A stretch of DNA of 11,534 bases from Flavobacterium psychrophilum (GTDB taxonomy: Bacteria; Bacteroidota; Bacteroidia; Flavobacteriales; Flavobacteriaceae), in NCBI GenBank assembly GCA_945861915.1, contig CAMAWK010000059.1, positions 1 through 11,534 of the forward strand. Reading direction: 5' to 3'. Positions 1 to 6,732 of the stretch are shown in pieces (within the stretch, counting starts at the first letter, position 1; each line of letters begins with the position of its first letter). The position numbers and the translations under genes were made by a program. The notes beneath the pieces were generated by a model that saw only the letters and a list, made by a program, of their open reading frames with translations, ran no database searches and was not told the origin of the DNA.

Positions 1-647
1 ATATGAACGGGTTGAAGCGCTAACAATTCGCCGCAACGCAAACCACAGCTATAAATCAGCGAAAGCATCGTCTTATGTTTGATATTGCTGTGGGCATTCA
101 AAATCAATTTAATTTCTTCTTTGCTCAAAACATTTGGTAAAACCTTAGCCCGTTTTGGGCGATGTATTTTATCAACCAGCATCTTGGTATTTCGAATAGT
201 TTGAAAGAATAATTTAATAGCGTTGACTATCTGATTTTGATAGGAAGCCGAAAGATTATTTTTCAAAATATATTCGTTATTGTAGATAACAACATCTTCA
301 TTGGTAATGTCGGCAATGGGTTTCTCGCGATAGAATACCAAAAAAGATTTCAAAGCTTCACTATAAGTAGTAAGGGTACTTTCGCTGTAGCGTTTGGAAC
401 GAAGCCATTGTTTAAACTTTTCGATTTGTTCAATACCTTCATCCGAAGGAATTGTTTGAGAAATTGGCGTTATTTTAAAACGTATTCTATTTTCCTCCGT
501 ATCTGGCAAATGCCAAATTCCCATGGTTTGACTCCATCGCGAACCATTGATTAATTTGACTCGAGCGATTAATTCGGCATCTTTTTCAAAATAGACTGCT
601 ATACGTTTTTCTTTTCGGTGGGTGATTATTTTGGCACTCCAATTCAT
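1..647 (-). CDS. Tyrosine recombinase/integrase, N-terminal 215 residues, cut by the window edge
   Basis: I translated this by hand from an ATG at 647-645; the frame stays open to base 1, giving 215 residues without a stop. A basic N-terminal stretch is followed by a GSRW...IWHLPD segment (about residues 35-48). Residues about 70-155 look like the helical SAM-like core-binding domain of XerC/XerD-type recombinases (KFKQWLRSKRYSESTLTTY, then a KLFFQTIRN helix). The catalytic domain starts near 170 (VLSKEEIKLIL), and YSCGLRCGELLAL carries the first catalytic arginine at R204. The remaining catalytic residues, including the tyrosine, lie outside the window. Such enzymes cut and rejoin DNA at specific sites. 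Whether this one serves a mobile element, an inversion system or a resident function cannot be told from the visible half. It is divergent from the orphan gene at 748. Confidence 0.88.
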   Translation of the reverse strand, partial: MNWSAKIITHRKEKRIAVYFEKDAELIARVKLINGSRWSQTMGIWHLPDTEENRIRFKITPISQTIPSDEGIEQIEKFKQWLRSKRYSESTLTTYSEALKSFLVFYREKPIADITNEDVVIYNNEYILKNNLSASYQNQIVNAIKLFFQTIRNTKMLVDKIHRPKRAKVLPNVLSKEEIKLILNAHSNIKHKTMLSLIYSCGLRCGELLALQPVH

Positions 648-700
648 TTTGGGTAGTTTTTGTCCGTACTAAAATAAGAAATTGTTTTTTAAAGTAAGAA

Positions 701-747
701 CTTTGTGGACTTAGTGAAAAACTTAGCGACCTTTGAGGTAAAAAAAA
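701..747. repeat. Copy of a CTTTGTG/ACTTAGCG-type dispersed intergenic repeat
   Basis: The stretch contains related short units: ctttgtgg, acttagtg, acttagcg and ctttgagg, followed by an A-run. From memory, sequences of the type 'cttagcgacctttgcggttaaaa' are scattered through intergenic regions of many Flavobacterium genomes; I could not search for this. It fills most of the gap between the divergent recombinase and orphan gene and ends directly at the ATG at 748. It therefore also supplies the translation start region, and perhaps the promoter (gacctttg at 728-735 matches TAnnTTTG except at its first base). Confidence 0.5.
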
Positions 748-1185
748 ATGATAATACATTTAAAAAACGGCATCGACCAACTCCTTTTTGGGATGAAACA
801 AAAGGATGTTATCGCCTTGTATGGCAATCCAACTCAAAATTACAAAGACGAAGACGAAAATGTAATTTTCACCTACCATCCGCTCAAAGTTCGCTTGACT
901 TTTTATCAAGATGAAGCCTTGCGATTAGGATATATTGTGGCTTCAAGCCAAGATTTACTCCTATTTGACAACAAAATAATTGGAAGAGAAACGACTGAAG
1001 TGATACAGGATTTGTCGGCAAAAGGAATAACTAAATTTACTCAAGAATCCTTCGATACCATAGAAAATTATTTTAACGAATCCAACTGGATTACATTGCA
1101 AACTGAATTTGGCGAAGTGGTTAAAGTTGAAATAGGCGCCATTATCAACGACAAAGACGAATTTGATTGGAAGTTTAAAGCATAA
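748..1185 (+). CDS. Hypothetical protein, 145 aa, probably cytoplasmic
   Basis: I do not recognise a named family. The protein has no signal peptide and no membrane segment. It is acidic and opens with NGIDQLLFGMKQKDVIALYGNP, a pattern of the form 'G-M-x(3)-D-V-x-x-L-x-G-x-P' that often starts a small alpha/beta fold in SmpA/OmlA- or BLIP-like and immunity-type proteins. That resemblance is an inference from pattern only. The rest alternates predicted beta strands (VIFTYHPLKVRLTFY; LGYIVASSQDLLLF) with helices, and ends DEFDWKFKA. The start at 748 follows an A-run, as is usual in this group; an in-frame Met at residue 16 (793) is a possible later start. It is a single-gene unit, divergent from the recombinase and closed by the hairpin at 1184-1225. 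Its partner or substrate is unknown. Confidence 0.75.
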   Translation: MIIHLKNGIDQLLFGMKQKDVIALYGNPTQNYKDEDENVIFTYHPLKVRLTFYQDEALRLGYIVASSQDLLLFDNKIIGRETTEVIQDLSAKGITKFTQESFDTIENYFNESNWITLQTEFGEVVKVEIGAIINDKDEFDWKFKA

Positions 1186-1225
1186 AAAAACACCGAATTC
1201 GAAATATTGAATTCGGTGTTTTTTT
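1184..1225. terminator. Two-way intrinsic terminator
   Basis: A perfect 17-bp inverted repeat (left arm 1184-1200, right arm 1209-1225) encloses an 8-nt loop. The core caccgaattc pairs with gaattcggtg and is flanked by a seven-A run on the left and a seven-T run on the right. It therefore gives a U-tract in both directions. It starts within the stop codon of the 748-1185 gene and lies 18 nt past the end of the convergent operon, which is the expected position for a shared terminator. Confidence 0.9.
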
Positions 1226-1242
1226 GAAAACTAAATAATATT

Positions 1243-2532
1243 TTATTTTTTCTCTTCTGTTTTTACAACTTCAGGAATTACTTCAATCATCTCTAATTCA
1301 AAAACAATATCGGTATTAGGCGGAATTACAGAACCTGCCCCTCTTTCGCCATAAGCTAATTTTGAAGGGATAAAAACAATCGCTTTATCGCCATACGTCA
1401 TTTGTTCTAAACCTTCAATAAAACCTGGGATTAAGCCTTCTTTTTTTCCTGCTTCAAACGGAAACGGACGGTAGCCATTTTGATCTTGACGTTGCTGATT
1501 GAAAGTGCCATATTCTTTGCAAACATCGGGAATACTGCTGTCAAACAAAGTTCCATCTTCAAAATAACCAGCGTAGTTAAAGTTAAAAGTAGCACCAGTA
1601 GCTGGTTTTATTCCTGTTCCTTTTTGTGTTATTTTATAAGCCAAACCAGATTCAGTCACTGTAGCGGTTGCTTTGGTAGTTTCAAAATAGGCTTTTTTAG
1701 CATTAATTACCGAGGCAAATTTTTCGAAATAGGCTTTTTTAGAAACCGCCATCAATGAATCTTGTTTTTTCTTATTCACTTCATCAATCAAGGCTTGTTT
1801 TTTATCATCTTCCCCTTTGTTGAAATAGTATTCAGAAAATATTTTAGAAGCATCAAAAGCTTTTGCAGCAGCCCCTTTTCGTATGATTGTTACTTTGTTG
1901 ATGATGTCATCTTGAGCAATTTGATTTACAATATCCATTCCTGTAGTCACACGTCCAAAAACAGTGTGTTTTCCGTCTAACCAAGGCGTTTCTTTGTGCG
2001 TGATAAAAAACTGACTTCCATTTGTTTTAGGTCCTGAGTTTGCCATAGAAAGAATTCCTGGTTGGTCGTGCTTCAAATCAGTGATTTCATCCTTAAAGGC
2101 ATAACCAGGATTTCCAGAACCATTCCCTTCAGGATCGCCTCCTTGAATCATAAAATCGGCAATCACACGATGGAATTTCAACCCGTCATAAAAAGGTTTT
2201 CCAATCATTTCTTCCTTAGCAACAAAAGCATTTTTTCCCTCTGCCAAAGAAACAAAATTAGCTACAGTAATAGGTGTTTTAACAAATTCTAATTGCACCG
2301 TAATATCTCCTTTTGAAGTGCTAATAGTAGCAAACATACCTTCGTTTACTACTGGTTTTGCTATCGTTTTTACAGTTGGTTTTGCTGTTGGTTTTCCAAC
2401 AACTTTGGTGGTAGGTTTAACTACAGATTTTGTAACTACTGTTTTTTTAGGAGTAGTAACTGTTTTTTTGGTGGTTTGTGCTTGTATTTGAAACACTGCC
2501 AAGAATAAGAATAATACAATTTTTGATTTCAT
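1243..2532 (-). CDS. Secreted dual-family prolyl isomerase (cyclophilin-linker-FKBP), 429 aa
   Basis: The protein has a signal peptide (residues 1-19, ending QAQ; no lipobox cysteine), then a Thr/Lys/Val/Pro linker with degenerate KPT units (20-63). The cyclophilin domain (about 65-220) has FHRVI with R122, then F127, M128 and Q130, SQFF (Q174, F176), W184, L185 and H189. These match the cyclophilin A active-site set R55, F60, M61, Q63, Q111, F113, W121, L122, H126. A charged helical linker follows (235-290). The FKBP domain (about 295-417) has Y320, F330-D331, Y394 and F411 at the FKBP12 Y26, F36-D37, Y82 and F99 positions, with F371 in place of W59. Both halves should catalyse Xaa-Pro isomerisation in the periplasm. 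It is the last gene of the operon and a paralogue of its upstream neighbour. The order matches the 'CFBP' dual immunophilins I recall from Flavobacterium. Confidence 0.93.
   Translation of the reverse strand: MKSKIVLFLFLAVFQIQAQTTKKTVTTPKKTVVTKSVVKPTTKVVGKPTAKPTVKTIAKPVVNEGMFATISTSKGDITVQLEFVKTPITVANFVSLAEGKNAFVAKEEMIGKPFYDGLKFHRVIADFMIQGGDPEGNGSGNPGYAFKDEITDLKHDQPGILSMANSGPKTNGSQFFITHKETPWLDGKHTVFGRVTTGMDIVNQIAQDDIINKVTIIRKGAAAKAFDASKIFSEYYFNKGEDDKKQALIDEVNKKKQDSLMAVSKKAYFEKFASVINAKKAYFETTKATATVTESGLAYKITQKGTGIKPATGATFNFNYAGYFEDGTLFDSSIPDVCKEYGTFNQQRQDQNGYRPFPFEAGKKEGLIPGFIEGLEQMTYGDKAIVFIPSKLAYGERGAGSVIPPNTDIVFELEMIEVIPEVVKTEEKK
2344..2475 (-). other. Low-complexity KPT/VVKP linker coding region
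   Basis: Residues 20-63 of the 429-aa isomerase are almost only T, K, V, P, A and G, with repeated KPT, KPV and TVK units. No comparable segment is present in the paralogue encoded just upstream, so it was gained, or lost, since the duplication. It probably acts as an extended tether between the processed N-terminus and the cyclophilin domain. Confidence 0.6.
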
Positions 2533-2612
2533 GTTTGTTGAATTTAAAGTCTGGTTTTAGTATAAATAATTGTCTTTTTATTGATTATGTTTTTTAAAAT
2601 TCTCTACTAATT

Positions 2613-3719
2613 TTAAGGTGTTTCTAGTAGTTCGATTTCAAAAATAATAGTTGCGTTGGGCGGAATTACATTGCCTGCACCGGCCTCTCCATAACCTAAT
2701 TTTGAAGGAATAAAAATCACCGCTTTATCGCCAAATGATAGCTTTTCGATTCCTTCAATGAATCCAGGAATCATTCCTTGTTTGTTTCCCATCACAAAAG
2801 GAATCGGTTGGTATCCGTTTTGTGCGGCTCTGTTAACATCATATTTTCCAAAGGTTTTGTTCACTTCTTCAATACTCGAATCAAATAAGCTACCGTTTTC
2901 TAAAAATCCAGCGTAATGTATAGCAACATTGGTTCCGTTTGCTGGTTTTTTGCCTGTTCCTTTTTTAGTGATTATATACTGTAATCCAGTTCCAGTCTTG
3001 ATTGCTTTGGCTTTAAGTAATGACAATTCAGCTGCTTTTTGATCGCGAATTACTTTGTATTTTGCATCAAAAATAGCTTGTTCAGCTGCTTTTTTCTTTT
3101 GGTTTTCGGCTTCCACTTTGAAATAATCTCTAAAAATGCGCACCGCATCAAACTTTTTTGCGTCTGCTCCATTTCTAATAATGGTGATTTTTTGCATGCT
3201 GTCGTTTTGTTGAATCTTGTTTACAACTTCCATGCCTTTTTCAACCACATGCCCAAAAATGGTGTGTTTGCCATCGAGCCATAGAGTTTCGAGGTGCGTG
3301 ATAAAAAACTGACTGCTATTGGTTTCAGGACCACTATTTGCCATTGCCAAAACGCCTCCTTTGTCGAAACGCAAATCGGAAATTTCGTCTTTAAATTTAT
3401 AACCTGTATCGCCAGAACCCGTTCCAAGCGGATCGCCCGTTTGAATCATAAAATCGGCAATCACCCGATGAAATTTTAAACCATCATAAAAAGGTTTACT
3501 TTTTAGATTCTCCACCGTTACAAATTCATTTTTGCCTTCGGCTAGACTTACAAAATTAGCCACCGTTATGGGTGCTTTTTCATAGTCTAATTGTACAATT
3601 ATAGTTCCTTTGTTGGTTTCTATTTCGGCATACAATCCGTCTGGAAGGTTATTTTTTTCGTTTTTGCAACCCAAAAACAGGGTCATACTAATTAGAATAA
3701 GAAGAATGTTTTTTTTCAT
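2613..3719 (-). CDS. Lipoprotein dual-family prolyl isomerase (cyclophilin-linker-FKBP), 368 aa
   Basis: The N-terminus is a lipoprotein signal (MKKNILLILISMTLFLGC; acylated Cys at 18). The cyclophilin domain (about 28-185) keeps the active-site set: R85 in FHRVI, F90, M91, Q93, Q137, F139, W147, L148 and H152. A Lys/Ala-rich helical linker (205-245, KKKAAEQAIF...) leads to the FKBP domain (about 248-366), with Y269, F279-D280, Y343 and F360 at binding-pocket positions and F320 where FKBP12 has W59. It should be a membrane-anchored periplasmic folding catalyst with two active isomerase domains. The gene starts 7 nt after gldI, so it is very probably cotranscribed. It shares long identical stretches with the downstream 429-aa protein, for example 19 residues from KPFYDG to DFMIQ, indicating tandem duplication. 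Length is typical for such fusions. Confidence 0.93.
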   Translation of the reverse strand: MKKNILLILISMTLFLGCKNEKNNLPDGLYAEIETNKGTIIVQLDYEKAPITVANFVSLAEGKNEFVTVENLKSKPFYDGLKFHRVIADFMIQTGDPLGTGSGDTGYKFKDEISDLRFDKGGVLAMANSGPETNSSQFFITHLETLWLDGKHTIFGHVVEKGMEVVNKIQQNDSMQKITIIRNGADAKKFDAVRIFRDYFKVEAENQKKKAAEQAIFDAKYKVIRDQKAAELSLLKAKAIKTGTGLQYIITKKGTGKKPANGTNVAIHYAGFLENGSLFDSSIEEVNKTFGKYDVNRAAQNGYQPIPFVMGNKQGMIPGFIEGIEKLSFGDKAVIFIPSKLGYGEAGAGNVIPPNATIIFEIELLETP

Positions 3720-3726
3720 TGTAATT

Positions 3727-4338
3727 TTAGTTTATGGCTGGAGCCAAAGTATCCATTGTGTTTAATTGAATTTCTTTTCTGAAGGCTTCTTCGGGTACAA
3801 AATTATGCAGTTTTACGATACAAATTAAAGGTTGATTTGATCCAATTTTTTTAGTATCTCCACGAAAACCATAGGCAGAATGCGACGGAAATAGAAAAAC
3901 GACTTTTTCGTTTTTGCGCATCAACTTTATTCCTTCTCGTAAACCAGACAGTATGTTTTGTTTGTCGACCAAGTAGGTTTGCGATTTTAATTCCGATTCC
4001 GAATAGATAATTCGTCCTTTAAAATCCTTAATTTCATAATTAAAATAGGCAACATCACCTCTTTTTGGAGTCAGACTATCCATTGTATTTTGTATTTTGT
4101 AAGCGTACCAAAAACCATTTTTTGAGGCGTAATATTTGTTCTTGGGTTGGCTTTTTATAATTGAATCAATTCGATCTTCCTCTTTCAAAACTATTTTTTT
4201 GTTGCGTTCAATCGACTTTTTCATAAAACTTCCTGCAGCTCTAGAAATAGGGCGTCTGGCCTCTTGAGTTTGGTTACAACTCAAAATGAACACAAAGACA
4301 AAAAAAATAAAAGCGAATCTAATACTACTTTTTACCAT
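3727..4338 (-). CDS. gldI: GldI, gliding-motility FKBP-like lipoprotein, 203 aa
   Basis: The lipoprotein signal ends ILSC (acylated Cys at 21). A charged N-terminal stretch (RRPISRAAGSFMKKSIERNKKI) and the NGFWYAY segment precede an FKBP domain at about residues 88-170 (YFNYEIKDFKGRIIYSE; LREGIKLMRKNEKVVFLFP; SAYGFRG). This is the layout of Flavobacterium GldI, reported as needed for gliding and chitin use; it belongs to the gliding/type IX secretion set of periplasmic lipoproteins. Several FKBP pocket residues differ: Y101 and Y146 align with FKBP12 Y26 and Y82, but by my alignment I111 and Y112 replace F36 and D37, L135 replaces W59, and C163 replaces F99. It may therefore act more as a chaperone than as an efficient isomerase. 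It starts 2 nt after the stop of the DHH gene and 7 nt before the next isomerase gene, inside a tight operon. Confidence 0.9.
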   Translation of the reverse strand: MVKSSIRFAFIFFVFVFILSCNQTQEARRPISRAAGSFMKKSIERNKKIVLKEEDRIDSIIKSQPKNKYYASKNGFWYAYKIQNTMDSLTPKRGDVAYFNYEIKDFKGRIIYSESELKSQTYLVDKQNILSGLREGIKLMRKNEKVVFLFPSHSAYGFRGDTKKIGSNQPLICIVKLHNFVPEEAFRKEIQLNTMDTLAPAIN

Positions 4339-4340
4339 GA

Positions 4341-5345
4341 TTATAGATTGAGTGTTGGTACTAAAGTTTCAAATTTTTTGACAGTTTCTTCTAAAGAAAG
4401 CAGAGATTTTCCACCCGCTGCGTTGCGGTGTCCGCCTCCTTCAAAATGGTCTCTGGCAAATTGATTGACATCAAAATCGCCTTGGGATCGAAATGAAATC
4501 TTGATAATTTTCTCGGCTGTATTTTCTATAAAAATCGCCGAAAAATCAATTCCCTTGATTTTTAATCCATAATTTACAATGCCTTCAGTATCACCTTTTA
4601 CATAATCGAATTGGTTTAATTCCGCTTGCGATAGACTTGTATAGGCTGTTTTATTGGCTTGGATAAATTGCATGTTTTCTAATGCTCGTCCTAATATTTG
4701 CAAACTTCCGACAGAATTATTATCAAAAAGCAAAGTAGGAATCGAAGTGTTATCAACGCCTAAATCGATTAATTCTGCCACGATTCTATGAGTAGTTCCA
4801 GTGGTTTTCGGAAAACGAAACGAACCAGAATCAGTAAGAATCCCTGTGTATAGACAAGTGCCTATGGTTGAATCAATGTCCTCTTTTTTATTCAAAAACG
4901 AAATAAAATTATAAACCATTTCGCAGGTCGAACCAAACGCCACATCCGAATATTGAATTGTAGCATACTCATCGGGCGATTGGTGATGATCAATCATTAC
5001 AAAAGGAGCAGAAAGTGTCGTAAGTATATTTTCCATTTCGCCCACTCGGTGCAGAGCATTAAAATCTAAAGTAAAAATAAGCTCCGATTCTTGTAAAATT
5101 TGAGTACAATTGTCTTTGTCTTTTTCGAATATCCTAACCGTTTCTGAACCTGGCATCCATGCCAAGAAATCAGGAAATTCATTGGGAGATATAACTGTTG
5201 GAAAATGATTATTTTTAATCAAAAAGTGATACAAACCTAGCGTAGAACCCATGGCATCGCCATCAGGATTTCGATGCGGAATGATGGCAATTTTTTTGGG
5301 AGTCGATAATAACTCTTGTACCGCTTGTATTTGGTGTTCATTCAT
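4341..5345 (-). CDS. nrnA: DHH/DHHA1 phosphoesterase, NrnA-type nanoRNase and pAp phosphatase, 334 aa
   Basis: The N-terminal DHH domain shows all metal-binding motifs: HRNPDGDA (H24, D28, D30), D94 in FTLDFN, the DHH signature D119-H120-H121, and D172 in TDSGSFRF. The C-terminal DHHA1 substrate-binding domain ends in the GGGHRNAAGG motif (313-322). Length is standard for the family. Members cleave very short RNAs (2-5 nt) to mononucleotides and many also remove the 3' phosphate from pAp; bacteria without Orn use them for this job. It is cytoplasmic and the first gene of the operon. The reading frame ends 2 nt before gldI, so its expression is tied to that of the exported isomerases although the functions look unrelated. 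The start at 5345 lies 6 nt after a TAAATTCG box, suggesting a very short leader. Confidence 0.92.
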   Translation of the reverse strand: MNEHQIQAVQELLSTPKKIAIIPHRNPDGDAMGSTLGLYHFLIKNNHFPTVISPNEFPDFLAWMPGSETVRIFEKDKDNCTQILQESELIFTLDFNALHRVGEMENILTTLSAPFVMIDHHQSPDEYATIQYSDVAFGSTCEMVYNFISFLNKKEDIDSTIGTCLYTGILTDSGSFRFPKTTGTTHRIVAELIDLGVDNTSIPTLLFDNNSVGSLQILGRALENMQFIQANKTAYTSLSQAELNQFDYVKGDTEGIVNYGLKIKGIDFSAIFIENTAEKIIKISFRSQGDFDVNQFARDHFEGGGHRNAAGGKSLLSLEETVKKFETLVPTLNL

Positions 5346-5351
5346 AGGTTG

Positions 5352-5359
5352 CGAATTTA
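5352..5359 (-). promoter_or_regulatory. Candidate -7 box of the nrnA-gldI operon
   Basis: On the minus strand this reads TAAATTCG, matching the Bacteroidota -7 consensus TAnnTTTG at all but one fixed position. It sits 6 nt before the nrnA ATG, so the transcript would start almost at the start codon. No clear TTG element is visible about 18 nt further upstream, so this is tentative. Confidence 0.35.
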
Positions 5360-5426
5360 CATTTTTTTACTCTAAACTTGAAAACATTCGAAGTTTTAAC
5401 AAACATTTACAATTATGAAAACGAAA

Positions 5427-5455
5427 CACGAATTTCACGAATTTTCATGAATTCT
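5427..5455. repeat. Three tandem CACGAATTT-like units
   Basis: The units cacgaattt (5427-5435), cacgaatttt (5436-5445) and catgaattct (5446-5455) follow head to tail in the gap between the CLC transporter end and the nrnA start. From memory, 'cacgaatttcacgaatt' strings recur as dispersed intergenic repeats in Flavobacterium and relatives. Its function is unknown. The rest of the 5346-5471 gap is AT-rich without a recognisable hairpin. Confidence 0.5.
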
Positions 5456-5471
5456 CAGTCAATAATTTATT

Positions 5472-6719
5472 CTAAAAACGGGTGGGTAATTTAGTTTTTA
5501 TATATTGATACAAATGATATTTTGCTCCTTTGACTTTTTGCGAATGATAAATGCCCACAGTTCCTGAAAAAAAGTAGGCAACCGCACAGCCAATACCTAT
5601 AAATAGTCCGCTTTCTAACCCAAAAAGTTCCATTCCCATAACTGTACAAGCGATGGGTGTGTGAGTCGCTCCCGAAAAAACAGCCACAAAACCAACTCCT
5701 GCCAAAAGGGCTATTGGCAAAGGAATTAGAAGTGATAAAGCACTTCCTAAAGTGGCTCCTACAAAAAAGAGCGGTGTTACCTCGCCGCCTTTAAAACCAG
5801 CCCCCAAAGTGAAACCCGTAAAAAGAATTTTGAGTAGAAAATCATACCATTCATTCGGAACAGAAAAAGAATCTACAATTATTGGAATTCCCAAACCTGC
5901 GTATTTTGTAATGCCAATAAAGTAAAAAACAACTGCCAAAATGAGTCCGCCTATAAACGGTCGCAAGGGAGGAAAAAGAATAGTTTTAGAAAATAATCGT
6001 CCCCAAAAATGAGCAGTTTTTGAAAATAAAAGAGCGGTCAAGCCAAATAAAATCCCTGCAAATAAAACCCAATATACATTTATTAGATTTATTTCAGGTA
6101 CAAACGAAATGGCATATTGCTTGTGTTTAACTTGCCAAAGTTCAACAGTAAAATAAGCAATATAGGCTACTAAAAATGATAGAACACTACTTTTGAAACT
6201 AATTTTACTAAAAAAAACGACTTCCAAAGCAAAAATAGCTCCAGCTAACGGGGTTCCAAAAACAGAAGCAAAACCCGAACTAATTCCTAAAATAAGCAGT
6301 GTTTTTCTATCGGAATTGCTTAAATGAAATAGTTTTTGAAATTGGTCGGCAATCGCTCCACCCATTTGTACTGCCGTTCCTTCTCTCCCTGCGGAACCTC
6401 CAAAAAGATGTGTTACTAATGTTCCAACAAGAACCAACGGAGCCATTTTGAGAGGAATTGTTTTTTGAGGATTTTCGTATTCTTCGAACAGCAAATTATT
6501 TCCTTTTTCGATTCCTTTGCCTAGATAAGAATAGAGAAACCCGATAAAAAGTCCGCCCAAAGGCAAGAACCAAAGCATCCAATTATTATGTTCTCTAATT
6601 TGTGTAACCCATTCTAATGCGACTAAAAAAAAGGCAGAAGCTGAACCAGACAAACCACCAATCAAAGCGCAAATGAATAGCCATTTGAGTAATTGATTGG
6701 TGGTTTTTTTTAGATTCAT
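5472..6719 (-). CDS. CLC-family anion transporter, probably CLC-F fluoride/proton antiporter, 415 aa
   Basis: This is an integral membrane protein with the CLC fold spread over many hydrophobic segments. Motifs are GREGT (111-115, gating glutamate E113), GGEVTP (311-316, in place of GxFxP) and a helix-R tyrosine Y391. Chloride-type CLCs have GREGP and GSGIP; here GREGT is seen, and the GSGIP region is replaced by KGNNLLFEE. From memory, the fluoride exporter of Enterobacter cloacae uses M79, E118, T320 and Y396; a constant offset of five places these at N74, E113, T315 and Y391 here, an exact spacing match. The Asn would fit the Asn-bearing branch of that clade. The role would be fluoride export driven by proton entry. 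I chose MNLKKTT as the start because the in-frame extension upstream (6758) is translated from a dispersed repeat. No fluoride riboswitch is visible upstream. Confidence 0.88.
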   Translation of the reverse strand: MNLKKTTNQLLKWLFICALIGGLSGSASAFFLVALEWVTQIREHNNWMLWFLPLGGLFIGFLYSYLGKGIEKGNNLLFEEYENPQKTIPLKMAPLVLVGTLVTHLFGGSAGREGTAVQMGGAIADQFQKLFHLSNSDRKTLLILGISSGFASVFGTPLAGAIFALEVVFFSKISFKSSVLSFLVAYIAYFTVELWQVKHKQYAISFVPEINLINVYWVLFAGILFGLTALLFSKTAHFWGRLFSKTILFPPLRPFIGGLILAVVFYFIGITKYAGLGIPIIVDSFSVPNEWYDFLLKILFTGFTLGAGFKGGEVTPLFFVGATLGSALSLLIPLPIALLAGVGFVAVFSGATHTPIACTVMGMELFGLESGLFIGIGCAVAYFFSGTVGIYHSQKVKGAKYHLYQYIKTKLPTRF

Positions 6720-6732
6720 TTGGTTGATTTTT

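Noticed and set aside
237..554. Plus-strand open frame of 105 codons
   Set aside because: It lies opposite the recombinase gene, whose translation shows clear integrase motifs, and its own product has no recognisable features.
1..1225. Integron-like layout: recombinase divergent from a small orphan gene that is followed by a palindrome
   Set aside because: The palindrome is a perfect 17-bp stem with A- and T-runs, as in a terminator, not an imperfect attC with GTTRRRY core sites. No second cassette follows, and the part of the recombinase needed to see an integron-specific patch is outside the window.
5427..5455. Possible CRISPR or iteron array
   Set aside because: Only three 9-10-bp units lie directly head to tail, with no spacers, no replication gene nearby, and a sequence typical of simple dispersed repeats.
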